A stretch of 64,000 nucleotides of DNA from Microbacterium sp. EST19A (GCF_019969685.1 NZ_JAHXYZ010000001.1:1116001-1180000), one strand, 5' to 3'; counted from the stretch's first letter, positions 53,495-63,599 are shown. Translations and numbers: made by a program. The notes: a model not told the origin generated them from the letters alone.

Positions 53495-56400
53495 TCAGCT
53501 CCTGCGGCGCCGCCGCACGACGACGAGGCCGAGACCGAGCAGCAGGAGCAGGATGCCGATGACGACGATCCAGATCGGCAACGCCCCACCGGTCGCCGGC
53601 AGGATCGTGACCAGTCCGGCGTCGATCGTCGAGTTGATGAACGACGCCAGGATCGTGCCGTCGGCTCCCGTCACCAGCCGCATGTCGGCGGAGTTCGCAC
53701 CGAGCGAGAACACCGGGGTGCGCCCCGAGCTCAACGGGTTGGAGTCCTCGTCGCCGCTCGCACCGGTCGTCGTGAACCGGTAGCCGGCCGGGAGGTCGGT
53801 GAACTGGATGAAGTAGTCGCCGGTGAGAAGACCATCGAACAGGTATCGCCCGTTCGCGTCGGTCTTCATCGGAGCGACCACATCTCCCCGCCAGTTGCGC
53901 GCCGGCGTGCCATCGGCGTTCCGCAGCGTCACCGTCATTCCCGGGACCGGCTTCTCGCCGGCGTCCCGTCGACCGTTCGCGTTGGTGTCGAACCAGACGA
54001 CGTCGCCGACGGCGAACAGATCCTGCGCGATCCCGAGATCGATCGTCGGGTTGATCTGCGTCGCCCGAGTCACCCCGTCCGCCGCGGTCACCGCACGGAC
54101 GTCCGACCCGCTCCCCCTCAGGGAGAAGACGGGAGTGAGTCCGGTCACGTCCGGGTTCGAGTCGTCCGCGCTCGATGAGCCGGCCGCCGAGCGGACCGTC
54201 GGGTGGTACCCGTCCGGCCAGCCCGAGAACTGCACGCGGTAGTCCCCCGGCGCCAGGCCGTCGAACACGTAGTGCCCGGCCGCGTCGGTCTCGACCGGCG
54301 CGACAGGTGTGCCGTCGGCATCGAGGGCCGGAGACCCGTCGGCGTTCAGCAGTGCCACCGTCACACCCTCCACGGGCGTCTCGTCGGCGTCCTGTCGTCC
54401 GTCGCGATCCTTGTCGATCCAGACGTAGTCGCCCACCGCGAGCAGCGGGATGAGTCCGGCGTCGATCGTGCGATCGATCCGCTGCGCGACGGAGGTGCCG
54501 TCACCGGCGGCGACCGGCGTGGTGTTGTCGCCGGCCGGGCCGAGCACGAACGGCGGCGTCACGCCGTCGGGCTCCGGGTTCGAATCGCCCAGCTCATCGC
54601 CGGCCCCCTGCCGCGTGAGCTGCAGGCCGACGGGCGTCTCGGTGAACGACACCGTGTAGGTTCCGGGCGGCAGACCGTCGAACACGTAGTGGCCGTCGTC
54701 ATCGGTGCGCACCGGGGGCACCGGGTTCCCGTTCAGGTCGGTGACCGGGTCGCCGTCGGCATCCATCAGCGTCACCAGCACACCGGCGACCGGGGGCTCC
54801 TCGGCATCCTGACGACCGTCTCCGTCGTTGTCGAGCCACACGAAGTCGCCGACCGCGAAGGTCTGGGTGAAGCCGAAGTCGACCGTGAGCAGATCGGCGG
54901 AGTCACCGCCGGGGCCGTGGGCGCCGGCACCGGTGGCATCCGTGTCGACATCTCCCGTCGGGTTGTCGCGGGTGAGCGATACGACTCCCGACGTGATGCC
55001 CGTCGTCGCCGGAGTCGGCGAGTTCACGCCCTTGTCGGCGTTGTTCGCTGTCGCATCGTCTGACGTCGGCGACGACGAGTACCAGTCCTGCAGAGGCGCA
55101 CCCGCACCGAAGTTCGAGGCCGAGACCCGCACCTGGTAATCGCCCGCCGGAAGACCGTCGAACCGGTAGAAGCCGTTCTCATCGGTCGTGGTCGTGACGG
55201 CAGCCCCGCCGATCTGGAACGGGTTGCCGGCCGCATCGAGCAGCTCGACCACGGCGCCGATGACCGGCTTCTCTCCGTCGTCGAACACGCCGTTGTTCGC
55301 CTCACCCGTGCCGGTGCCCGCGTCGAACCAGAGCCGGTTGCCCAACGAGAGGCCGGGCACGAACCCGAAGTCCGCCGTCAGGTTGTCGAAGGCGTCACCG
55401 AGCGGTCCGTTCGCTCCCGCTCCGGTCGCACCCGCGTCGACGTCGCCGAGCGGGCGGTCGTCGACTCCGAGCGTGACGATCCCGGACGTGATGCCGGTCG
55501 TCGCGGGCGTGAGGGAGTCCTCGCCCTTGTCGGTGTTGTTCGACGGGGTGTCGAAGTCGGCCGATGCGCCGGTCGACGAGAGCCATGAGCGCAGCGGCCC
55601 GTCGGCGGCGAAGTTCGACGCCGCGACCCGGACTCGGTAGTCGCCGGGCGCGAGGTCATCGAAGCGATAGAAGCCCGCGTCGTCCGTGGTCGCCGTGCCG
55701 ACGACATTGCCCGCGGCGTTCAGCAGCTCGACCGTCGCACCCGCGACGGGCGCTTCGCCGGAGTCGTACACGCCGTTGTCTGTCTGCGCACCCGGACCCG
55801 TGTCCTTCCACAGGCGGTTGCCCAGCGAGTACGTCGGTCCTTCGATCACGATCGGCGTGCTGTCGTCGTTGTTCGACGGGCTGCCGGCTGCCGGCGTCGG
55901 ATCGCCGTTCTCGTACTTGTTCGGCGTCGTGCCCACCGGGATGGTCTCCGGCGTGAGCTGGTCGGGTGAGGGCTCGACGACCGCGAAGTTGACGAGGGTA
56001 CCCGGCGTCTCGGCGGCCACCGTGGCCGTCACCGTGATGGGCGTGGCGGCGTCACCGGAGGCGAGGTCGTCGCCGAGCCAGCGCAGGGTGATCTCGGGGC
56101 CAGCGCCGTCGACCAGCTCCCAGTCGGTGCCGGTGGCCGAGACGAACGTCAGCCCGTCGGGCAGCAGGTCCGACACCGTGAAGCCGGTCACGGCGGTGCC
56201 CGGTCCGTTGTTCGAGGGCGTCAGCTCGTAGGTCACGGTCTGCGTCGCCTTGTACGGCGTGGTCTTCGACGTGAGAAGCTTCGCGATCGTCAGGTCGTAC
56301 GGCTGGATGAAACCGAAGTCGATCGTGAGGTTGTCGAAGGCGTCGCCGAAGGGACCGTTCTGGCCGGCGCCCGTGGCACCGGCATCCGCCTCGCCGGTCA

Positions 56401-59400
56401 CACCCGGCTGCAGGTCTATCAGCGCGGACGTCACTCCGGTCGCCGCCGGGTTCGGCGCATCGACGCCCTTGTCGGTGTTGTTGCTCGGCGCGTCGAAGGC
56501 GCTCGAGTTCACCGTCGAGGAGAGGTAGTCGGCGAGCGGGCCGCCGTCGGCGAAGTTGCTCGCGGCCACCCGCACCCGGTACTGACCGGGCGCGAGACCG
56601 TCGAACCGGTAGAAGCCGTTCGCATCGGTCGTGGTCGTGATCGGGTCGCCGTCGAGATCGAGCACCGGCGCACCTGCGGCGTCGAGCAGCGCGACGAGCG
56701 CATCTGCCACCGGGGCCTCATCCGGGTCGACGATCCCGTTGTTTAGCTCGCCTCCCGAGCCCGTGTCGAACCAGAGCCGGTTGCCGAGGCTCATCGCCGC
56801 GACGAGCCCCGCGTCGATGGTCGGATTGATCTGCCGCGCAGCCGTCGTGCCGTCGCCGGGCTCGACGGGCCGGGTATCGGCGCCGACCGCCAGCGTGAAG
56901 ACCGGCGTCAATCCGGTCCTGTCGGGATTCGAGTCGTTCGCCGTCGTCGATCCGTCGGCGGATGCCGTGGTCGGCACGTAACCGGCGGGGAAGTCCGAGA
57001 AGCGGATGCGATAGTCGCCGGGCACGAGGTTGTCGAAGACGTAGTGGCCGGTCGCGTCGGTCGTCGCGGGGGCCACCGGGTCGCCGTCGCCGTCGAGGGC
57101 CGGGGTACCGTCGGCGTTCAGCAGGATGACGGTGACGCCCGAGACGGGAACCTCACCGGCATCCTGGATGCCGTCACGATCGCGATCGATCCAGACGAAG
57201 TCGCCCACCGCCAGCCGCTCGACGAAGCCGAAATCGACCGTGAGGTTGTCGGCGGCGTCGCCGTTCGGACCGTGATCGGCGGCTCCTGCAGCGCCTGCGT
57301 CCACATCATCGTTCGGCTGTGCACCGTAGGCGAGTGTCACCGTCGCTGACACGACACCGGTCGCGGCCGGGTTCGGTGCGTTCACGCCCTTGTCGTCGTC
57401 GTTCGACGCGGAATCGAACAGCGTCGAGGTCGGCGTCGACGAGAAGTATCCGTTCAGCGGAGCGTCGACCGCGAAGTTCGACGCGGCCACCCGCACCTGG
57501 TAGTCGCCGGAGGGAAGGTCGTCGAAGCGGTAGTAGCCGTCGTCGTCGGTCGTCGTCGTCACCGGGTTGCCGTCGACGTCGAGCACGGGGGCGCCCGCAC
57601 CGTCGAGGAGCTCGACCACGGCGCCGGCGATCGGCAGCTCGCCGTCGTCGACGGTTCCGTTGTTCGCCTGGCCGGCCTCGGATCCGTTGTCGAACCAGAG
57701 CCGGTTGCCGAGCGACAGCCCGGGCACGAATCCGAAGTCTGCCGTCAGGTTGTCGAACTGGTCGCCGAACGGCCCGTTCGCACCCGCTCCGGTCGCGCCG
57801 CCGTCGACCTCACCGGCGACGCCGGGCTGCAGGTCGATCACGCCGGAGGTGACTCCGGTGGCGTCGGGATGCGGGGCGTCCTCGCCCTTGTCGCTGTTGT
57901 TCGACCCCGCGTCGAAGGCCGTCGAGGATCCGGTGCTCGACAGGAAGTGCGCGAGGGGACCGCCGTCGGTGAAGTTGGTCGCGGCGACGCGAACCCGATA
58001 CGGGCCGGGTGCGAGACCGTCGAATCGGTAGAAGCCGTCGGTGTCCGTGATCGTGATCACGGGCTCGCCGTCCGCACCGAGCACCGGGTTACCGTCGGCG
58101 CCGAGCAACTCGACCACCGCGTTCGCGACCGGTCGCTCGCCGGCGTCGTACTGCCCGTTGTCGGTCGCGGCTCCTGCGCCGGAGTCGAACCAGAGCCGGT
58201 TGCCGAGGCTCAGAGTCGGGGCGAGCACCGGGATCTCGGCACTGTCGTCGTTGTTCGAGGGGCTGCCGGCGCTCGGCGACGGATTGCCGTTCTCGTACTT
58301 GTCGGGGCTGCTGCCGACCGGGATACTCTCGGAGATGGGACCGCCTGGCGTCGGTTCCACGACGGCCACGTTGCGCAGCGAGCCCGTCGTGACCGACGTC
58401 ACTCGTGCGATGACTTCGATCGGGAAGGCCTGCTCGCCGTCGCCGAGTTCGGAGCCGATCCAATCGAAGGTCAGCTCCTGGCCGTTCACGTCGGGCCCGG
58501 TCCAGAACAGGCCACTCGCCGAGACGAAGTCCAGGCCGGCAGGGAGACGATCCGACACGGTGAAGCCGGCGTAGGTCGACGCCGGGCCGTTGTTGGTGAC
58601 GAGGAGTTCGAAGGTGACCTCGTCACCGACTCGGTAGGGCCCGTTGCCCGAGGTCAGCGACTTGTCCAGCGTCAGGTCGAACGGCTGCACGAAGCCGAAG
58701 TCGACCGTCAGGTTGTCGAGGGCGTCTCCGCCGGGACCGTGGCCGCCGGCGCCCGTGGCGCCGGCGTCGATGTCGCCGGTCACGCCGGGAGCGAGGGTGA
58801 TCACGCTCGACGTCACGCCGGTCGCCGCCGGATCGGGCGCGTCCTCTCCCTTGTCGCGGTCGTTGCTCGCCGCGTCGAATGCAGCCGAAGCTCCCGTCGA
58901 CGAGACCGAGCCTTCCAGCACACCGCCGGGGGCGAAGTTCGCCGCCGCGACCCGCACCCGGTACGGTCCGGCGGGCAGATCGTCGAAGCGGTAGAAGCCC
59001 TCGGCGTCTGTGGTGGTCGTGAGCGGAGCGCCGTCGGCGCCGAGGACCGGAGCACCGTTGCCGTCGAGCAGCTCGACCGTGGCTCCGTCGATGGGTGTCT
59101 CATCGTCGTCGAAGACGCCGTTGTTCGTGTGTCCGCCATCCGTGCCCATGTCGGACCAGAGGCGGTTGCCGAGGGAGAGGAGAGGCACGAACCCGAAGTC
59201 GAAGGTGTGATCCGCCGCGCCGGCGGACGGCGTGCGCACCTGCGCGTTCACGAGAACGGGCGACTGCCGCACTCCGTTCGAGTCGACGGCCCTGTCCGCT
59301 CCTGCCGCCGTGACCGTCGGCCCGAGGTGCTCCAGGGGCCCGCCCGAACCGTAGTCGGCCGCGTTGTCGAGTCTGATCTCGTAATCCGTCTCGGCATCGA

Positions 59401-61495
59401 GCGGCAGCCCGTACTGCACGGATCCGGTCGAGGTCCCCGGCGACGACGAGAAGTAGTAGTCGCCGTTCGCGTCGGTCACGGCCGTGGCGATGAGCGCGCC
59501 GGTGGTCGAGTACAGGCGCACGGTGACACCGGCGATCGGCTGCTCTCCCGCGTCTTGGATGCCGTCGCGATCGGCGTCGAACCACACTCGGTTGCCGATC
59601 TCGACCGGTGCGGCGGCCACGAGAGTCGTGAGGTCGCCGAGACCGCCGGCCTTGCCGAATCCGCCGTCGGTCGTCGCCAGCCGTGTCAGTGACGCGCCGC
59701 GCAGCGTTTGACCGTTGTCGTTGCCGAACACTCGCACGCCGTCTTGCAGCAGGGCGACAGGATCGATGCTCGTGGCCATCACGTTCGTGTATCCGGGGAT
59801 CTGCAGAGCGGATCCGAGCGCCGTGTTGCCGTGGAAGTTATTGCCGCTGGTGCCCGTCTCGAAGACCGTCTGGTAGAACTTCCCTCCACCCGGGCCCCAG
59901 TTGTTGTGCGGCTGGGTGGCGGTCGTGGTGCCGCACACGCCGTCGCTCTCGAGCACGAGGGCGCCCGACGGGGTGACGCATGCCCGAAGCAGATCACCGG
60001 CGCCGATGTACCCGTGGGTCTGCGTGTCGGTGAGCGTGGTGCTGCTCATGGCGGCGCCGTACTGGTCGGCGGATCGATCTTTGATCGAGAGCGTCAGGTT
60101 GCCGGCGGCGTCGAAGACGACCGACGATGCGACCGGCGAAGGACCGTCGAGGGTCTCCTGGCGGCCCCCGTCGCGCCAGGTCTCCTCCCACGGCCGGTAG
60201 TTGTTCGTCGAACTCGCGGGCGGGAGGCTGCTGTTGTAGGCCAGTGCGCGGTTGAAGGTCAGCGGCACGTTCAGCACGGGAGCGCCGAAGGTGCGGGTGT
60301 CTTCATCCATCGGGATGACCCAGGCCCGCAGGTCGCTGACCGTCGGACCGGTGCAGGTCAGCGTCACGTAGAGATTCCCGCGGAAGGTGCCGAGCCCGTA
60401 AGGGCGCACCCAGTCGGCGTTGCAACCCGCAGCGGCATTCAGCGGAATGGTGATCGCCTGAGGCGTGCCGGCGGTCGGTGCCGCCGTCGGGGAACCTCCC
60501 GGGGTCAGAGGAACCGCGTAGAGCTTGCGGTCGTTCAGGTTGACGGCGTAGAGCGTGCGCTGGTCTTCGGAGATCTCGATGTCGCCGAGGCCGACCTTGC
60601 CCGGAGCGGAGAAGCCGGTCGTGTCGTGCAGCCAGTCATACCCGGCGAGGTTCGCGGGACGGGGATTGGTTCCGGGGTCAGGGATGTTCACGAACGGTGT
60701 GCCGTTCGGTGTGCCGGTCGTGGCATCCGTCAGGTAGATCTCGCCGAGGCCCTGCGGGCCGACCATCGTGCCGCGCCGGAAGGACGCCCCGGTGAACACG
60801 AAGTTCTCGCCATAATTGGCCGTACCCCAGACGGTGCCGATCTGTCCCTGCGTCGCCAAGGTCGCGCGGTCACCGGCGGGGTTTCCGGTCGTGCCGTATC
60901 CGACCTCGAAGAGAGCCGGTTGATTCGGGAGGTCAGGGGTCGGGCCCGCTGAACCCTTCTGGTTCGCGGTGGTCGCGAGGACCGACCGTTGCGTCGGCAC
61001 CGCGACCCGCGGAACGCCCGTCGACGTGCGCACCATGCCCTCCTGCGTGACGCCGAGGTTCACATTGCTCGCGCCGAGGGCGACGAACTGCACCGTGCTG
61101 CCGTTCTCGGCGCCGATCCGCGCGGAGCGGAAGCCGGCGGGCAGGGGGCTGAACTCGACCCGCACGTCGGAGGTCGCAGCTCCCGTGACCGCCAGCGTGT
61201 AGGCGCCGTTCGCGGCAGTCGTGGTCGTACCTCGGACCGCGCCGGTCGAGTCGGTGGCGGTGACACGTACCCCGGCGACGCCCGTGTCGCCGCCGAACTC
61301 ACCTGAAGCGGCGTCACGCGTGCCGCTGTCGTTGAAGTCCTGGTACACGGTGCCGACCACGGATCCGTCTGCCGCGAGCGCCGGCTGCGCGACGACGACG
61401 GTGGTGGAGATCGTGGCCGCGACGGCGAGGATCGCGACGAGGATTCGCCGGCCGCGCTCGGGTCGACGCGGCGGGGCCGCAACGTATCGATCCAC
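53495..61495 (-). CDS. Giant LPATG-anchored surface protein with SdrD B-like and DUF11 modules
   Basis: A 2666-residue exported protein. GTG 61495 is preferred (GGGGGAG four bases upstream); a GTG at 61555 lies beyond a hairpin. Signal peptide ~1-42 ends PALA. After one B-like module and a ~450-residue region without a recognised fold come eleven SdrD B/Cna-B-like modules starting near 59605, 59165, 58200, 57705, 57195, 56775, 55815, 55330, 54845, 54425 and 53995. Many carry Asp-rich calcium-loop motifs (DRDRDGIQDAGE). DUF11 modules lie near 58260-58680 and 55850-56300. It ends LPATGG, membrane helix, RRRRRS: a sortase anchor. Likely a long wall adhesin or stalk. Confidence 0.9.
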   Translation of the reverse strand: MDRYVAAPPRRPERGRRILVAILAVAATISTTVVVAQPALAADGSVVGTVYQDFNDSGTRDAASGEFGGDTGVAGVRVTATDSTGAVRGTTTTAANGAYTLAVTGAATSDVRVEFSPLPAGFRSARIGAENGSTVQFVALGASNVNLGVTQEGMVRTSTGVPRVAVPTQRSVLATTANQKGSAGPTPDLPNQPALFEVGYGTTGNPAGDRATLATQGQIGTVWGTANYGENFVFTGASFRRGTMVGPQGLGEIYLTDATTGTPNGTPFVNIPDPGTNPRPANLAGYDWLHDTTGFSAPGKVGLGDIEISEDQRTLYAVNLNDRKLYAVPLTPGGSPTAAPTAGTPQAITIPLNAAAGCNADWVRPYGLGTFRGNLYVTLTCTGPTVSDLRAWVIPMDEDTRTFGAPVLNVPLTFNRALAYNSSLPPASSTNNYRPWEETWRDGGRQETLDGPSPVASSVVFDAAGNLTLSIKDRSADQYGAAMSSTTLTDTQTHGYIGAGDLLRACVTPSGALVLESDGVCGTTTATQPHNNWGPGGGKFYQTVFETGTSGNNFHGNTALGSALQIPGYTNVMATSIDPVALLQDGVRVFGNDNGQTLRGASLTRLATTDGGFGKAGGLGDLTTLVAAAPVEIGNRVWFDADRDGIQDAGEQPIAGVTVRLYSTTGALIATAVTDANGDYYFSSSPGTSTGSVQYGLPLDAETDYEIRLDNAADYGSGGPLEHLGPTVTAAGADRAVDSNGVRQSPVLVNAQVRTPSAGAADHTFDFGFVPLLSLGNRLWSDMGTDGGHTNNGVFDDDETPIDGATVELLDGNGAPVLGADGAPLTTTTDAEGFYRFDDLPAGPYRVRVAAANFAPGGVLEGSVSSTGASAAFDAASNDRDKGEDAPDPAATGVTSSVITLAPGVTGDIDAGATGAGGHGPGGDALDNLTVDFGFVQPFDLTLDKSLTSGNGPYRVGDEVTFELLVTNNGPASTYAGFTVSDRLPAGLDFVSASGLFWTGPDVNGQELTFDWIGSELGDGEQAFPIEVIARVTSVTTGSLRNVAVVEPTPGGPISESIPVGSSPDKYENGNPSPSAGSPSNNDDSAEIPVLAPTLSLGNRLWFDSGAGAATDNGQYDAGERPVANAVVELLGADGNPVLGADGEPVITITDTDGFYRFDGLAPGPYRVRVAATNFTDGGPLAHFLSSTGSSTAFDAGSNNSDKGEDAPHPDATGVTSGVIDLQPGVAGEVDGGATGAGANGPFGDQFDNLTADFGFVPGLSLGNRLWFDNGSEAGQANNGTVDDGELPIAGAVVELLDGAGAPVLDVDGNPVTTTTDDDGYYRFDDLPSGDYQVRVAASNFAVDAPLNGYFSSTPTSTLFDSASNDDDKGVNAPNPAATGVVSATVTLAYGAQPNDDVDAGAAGAADHGPNGDAADNLTVDFGFVERLAVGDFVWIDRDRDGIQDAGEVPVSGVTVILLNADGTPALDGDGDPVAPATTDATGHYVFDNLVPGDYRIRFSDFPAGYVPTTASADGSTTANDSNPDRTGLTPVFTLAVGADTRPVEPGDGTTAARQINPTIDAGLVAAMSLGNRLWFDTGSGGELNNGIVDPDEAPVADALVALLDAAGAPVLDLDGDPITTTTDANGFYRFDGLAPGQYRVRVAASNFADGGPLADYLSSTVNSSAFDAPSNNTDKGVDAPNPAATGVTSALIDLQPGVTGEADAGATGAGQNGPFGDAFDNLTIDFGFIQPYDLTIAKLLTSKTTPYKATQTVTYELTPSNNGPGTAVTGFTVSDLLPDGLTFVSATGTDWELVDGAGPEITLRWLGDDLASGDAATPITVTATVAAETPGTLVNFAVVEPSPDQLTPETIPVGTTPNKYENGDPTPAAGSPSNNDDSTPIVIEGPTYSLGNRLWKDTGPGAQTDNGVYDSGEAPVAGATVELLNAAGNVVGTATTDDAGFYRFDDLAPGDYRVRVAASNFAADGPLRSWLSSTGASADFDTPSNNTDKGEDSLTPATTGITSGIVTLGVDDRPLGDVDAGATGAGANGPLGDAFDNLTADFGFVPGLSLGNRLWFDAGTGTGEANNGVFDDGEKPVIGAVVELLDAAGNPFQIGGAAVTTTTDENGFYRFDGLPAGDYQVRVSASNFGAGAPLQDWYSSSPTSDDATANNADKGVNSPTPATTGITSGVVSLTRDNPTGDVDTDATGAGAHGPGGDSADLLTVDFGFTQTFAVGDFVWLDNDGDGRQDAEEPPVAGVLVTLMDADGDPVTDLNGNPVPPVRTDDDGHYVFDGLPPGTYTVSFTETPVGLQLTRQGAGDELGDSNPEPDGVTPPFVLGPAGDNTTPVAAGDGTSVAQRIDRTIDAGLIPLLAVGDYVWIDKDRDGRQDADETPVEGVTVALLNADGSPALDADGTPVAPVETDAAGHYVFDGLAPGDYRVQFSGWPDGYHPTVRSAAGSSSADDSNPDVTGLTPVFSLRGSGSDVRAVTAADGVTRATQINPTIDLGIAQDLFAVGDVVWFDTNANGRRDAGEKPVPGMTVTLRNADGTPARNWRGDVVAPMKTDANGRYLFDGLLTGDYFIQFTDLPAGYRFTTTGASGDEDSNPLSSGRTPVFSLGANSADMRLVTGADGTILASFINSTIDAGLVTILPATGGALPIWIVVIGILLLLLGLGLVVVRRRRRS
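53588..53602 (-). other. Sortase sorting motif LPATG
   Basis: Codons for LPATG followed by a hydrophobic helix (IWIVVIGILLLLLGLGLVVV) and a five-Arg tail. No sortase gene is in this window. Confidence 0.85.
53900..59620. repeat. Degenerate tandem repeats encoding the B-like modules
   Basis: Eleven coding repeats of about 420-500 bp, two interrupted by DUF11 modules. Near-identical short blocks recur, for example GTTGTCGAAGGCGTC and CAGAGCCGGTTGCC. Two classes alternate: GNRLW (about 500 bp) and GDxVW (about 420 bp). The region is prone to recombination and to mis-assembly from short reads. Confidence 0.8.
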
Positions 61496-61656
61496 AGTTC
61501 TCCCCCAGTTGACACCGATTGCACTCGTGAGCCCCCGAAGGGGGTTCTGTCTCACTCACAGCCGACAGGTCGACCGAGCGCGCAGAACGAACTGATCATG
61601 GCAGGGGGCTTTTCACGGAGTTTTTGTTATCTGTGAAAGGCCGCTCCCGCGGGGTG

Positions 61657-62397
61657 TCAGCCGAGCTCGGGCGCGCGCGGGACCGCGACGTACTGCTCCG
61701 GATGCAGGCGCATCGACACCGTGCCCGACGGGAGGTCGGCCTCGAAGCGCAGCAGCGCACCTGACTCGTCGATCCAGAAGCGCGTGGTTCCGGCGCCCTC
61801 CCCCGAGTCGGCGTCGGAGGGCCCTGCGAACACGTCGACCGGTACCCCGCCGACCTCGTCGGCGCGAAGCCACTGCGCGTCCGAGGTCGCCAGCAGCTGG
61901 GCGTTCTCAGGTCGGTCCGCGCCGAGGCTCGCGAGCAGCACGAGCACCGCATCCACCGGGGAGGCCGAGGGGTCGAGGGGCCGCGCGGCTCCGGGCACGG
62001 CGGGTGGAGCATCCGGCACTGTGACGCCGTCCCCCTCGCCGACCCATCCGACGAAGGTGTCGGCATCCCACGTGACGACGGCCGCGCCGTCCTCGAGCGC
62101 CGCCGTCGTGATCCCCACTCCGGTGCGGTAGTCCACGCGCCCGCGCAGAGCGACGGGTCCGTCGGCGGTCGGCACGTCGACCTCGAACCCGCGGCTCCCG
62201 TCGCGATAGGCGAGGAACCGGGCGGCCGCGAGCCGCTCGGCCTCCTCCGTGGTGAGGCCCCGAGGGCCCTCGGCGGCGGACGATGCTGTGGGTGCCGGCG
62301 CATCCGCCGGGCGGAGCGCGACCAGTGCCCACACGCCGATCGCCACCAGCAGGATCGCCACGACCGCACCGACCGCGATCCACCTCCGCGTGGTCAT
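61657..62397 (-). CDS. Membrane-anchored hypothetical protein
   Basis: A 246-residue protein with one N-terminal membrane helix (IAVGAVVAILLVAIGVWALVAL) and an extracytoplasmic beta-rich domain of unknown family (FLAYRDGSRGFEVDVPTADGPVALRGRVDYRTGVGITTAALEDG; FWIDESGALLRFEADLPSGTVSMRLHPEQYV). The latter part resembles LppX/LolA-like lipoprotein folds in pattern only. Its start overlaps the DyP peroxidase stop by 4 bases, so the two are translated together and may work together in the envelope. The 161-bp gap after its stop holds a CTTTTCAC..GTGAAAGG hairpin and the surface-protein leader. Confidence 0.6.
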   Translation of the reverse strand: MTTRRWIAVGAVVAILLVAIGVWALVALRPADAPAPTASSAAEGPRGLTTEEAERLAAARFLAYRDGSRGFEVDVPTADGPVALRGRVDYRTGVGITTAALEDGAAVVTWDADTFVGWVGEGDGVTVPDAPPAVPGAARPLDPSASPVDAVLVLLASLGADRPENAQLLATSDAQWLRADEVGGVPVDVFAGPSDADSGEGAGTTRFWIDESGALLRFEADLPSGTVSMRLHPEQYVAVPRAPELG

Positions 62398-63533
62398 GAG
62401 GCTCCGAAGATCGTCGAGCCGAGCGGATGCTGCGCGTCGAAGCCCGGGAGGGCCAGGAAAGTCCCGGTCGCCGTCGTGCGGGTGAAGTCCAGCAGCGCGT
62501 CGGACTCCGACATCCGCTCCATCGTCTGCGTGAACGTGCGGAGCTCCGCCTGGTAGCTGACGAACAGCAGCCCCAGCGGGTCGTCCATCGAGTACGAGCG
62601 CCGCAGCATGAGCGGCACTCCGGCGGGCCGGGGGTGCGCGCGTCGCACGTGGGCGTCGACGGGGATCATGTACGAGCCGTCGGGCGACTTGGCCTGCAGA
62701 TCGACGTCGTCCCCGATCTCACCTCCGGAGAGGGGCGCGCTGCTCGCACGCTCACGCCCGATCACGCCCTCCTGCCCGGCGACCGGGAGGCGGCGGAAGG
62801 CGGCGAGGTCAATCTCCATCCTGCGCACGACCAGGATGCTGGCGCCAGCCGTGGCGCGGTGGCGGATCCAGACCGACTCCGCCAGCTCATCGTCCGTCAG
62901 AGGCGCGGCGATGCCGTCGACGAATCCGAGCACGTTGCGGGGCGCCGAGTGCGTGCCGTGCACCTCGACGGAGGGTCCGCGCGTGCCGCACTGCCGCCAC
63001 CGCTCGACGAGTTCCGGCACGTCGTCGATCACGCCGGCGAGGGCCAGCGCCGGCACGAGGGGATCCGATGCGCACACCTGGATCACCAGATCGCCGCCGC
63101 GGTGGCGCTCGTCGACGTCTTCACGCGGGAAGGCGGGCAGAGGTTCCGTGCCCGGGCCGTCGGCGTCGACCTGCCGCATCAGCCGGGGACCGACTCCCAC
63201 GGTCATGCTGAGGTCTCCGGGGGCGATCCCGGCGAGCGCGGGATGCTCGCCGGAGGTCAGTCGGACGATGCTCTCGCCGATCCGCGCGAGCACCGAGGCG
63301 GGATCGCCGTCGACGTCGTGTACACCGAGGATCAGGTGCGGCTGGACAGCCGCGGGGCGGGAGATGCCGGCCTGATGCTCGCCCATCGGGGCGACCGGCC
63401 GGACGGCATCCGCGACCCGATCCGGACCGACCTGCTCGCCGGGCGCACACCCCGCGAGCGCAGTGCCGAGCGCGGCGATGCCGCCGGAAGTCAGCAGGCT
63501 GCGCCGCGAAATCCCGCCTGTCTCATTCGCCAC
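62394..63533 (-). CDS. DyP-type heme peroxidase with Tat signal and lipobox
   Basis: A 379-residue exported DyP peroxidase. GTG 63533 gives a Tat signal (SRRSLLTSGG) that ends in ALAGC, a lipobox, so the enzyme may be a lipoprotein. The catalytic Asp is in the GxxDG motif (NVLGFVDGIAAP), the proximal heme His in VDAHVRRAHPR, and the distal Arg region in MLRRSYSMDDPLGLLFVSYQ. DyP proteins oxidise dyes and phenolics or, as EfeB, act in heme/iron uptake; efeU/efeO are not nearby. It is coupled to the membrane protein at 61657. Confidence 0.88.
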   Translation of the reverse strand: MANETGGISRRSLLTSGGIAALGTALAGCAPGEQVGPDRVADAVRPVAPMGEHQAGISRPAAVQPHLILGVHDVDGDPASVLARIGESIVRLTSGEHPALAGIAPGDLSMTVGVGPRLMRQVDADGPGTEPLPAFPREDVDERHRGGDLVIQVCASDPLVPALALAGVIDDVPELVERWRQCGTRGPSVEVHGTHSAPRNVLGFVDGIAAPLTDDELAESVWIRHRATAGASILVVRRMEIDLAAFRRLPVAGQEGVIGRERASSAPLSGGEIGDDVDLQAKSPDGSYMIPVDAHVRRAHPRPAGVPLMLRRSYSMDDPLGLLFVSYQAELRTFTQTMERMSESDALLDFTRTTATGTFLALPGFDAQHPLGSTIFGAS

Positions 63534-63587
63534 GACGATGATGATAGCCCCCGCCTCGGAGAGCATTCGCATCGCGTCGGCGACCCC

Positions 63588-63593
63588 TATCAT
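63588..63593 (+). promoter_or_regulatory. Possible -10 for a leaderless lipoprotein transcript
   Basis: TATCAT ends 6 bp before ATG 63600 and no ribosome site is present, which fits transcription starting at or next to the start codon. No clear -35 was found. Confidence 0.35.
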
Positions 63594-63599
63594 GATGCG

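Noticed and set aside
53495..61495. CRISPR array or satellite
   Set aside because: The repeats are long, diverged and in frame; they encode protein modules and have no short identical repeats with spacers.
53495..61555. Start of the giant protein at GTG 61555
   Set aside because: The extra 20 residues cross a CCCCC-GAA-GGGGG hairpin and precede the basic signal peptide start; GTG 61495 has a good ribosome site.
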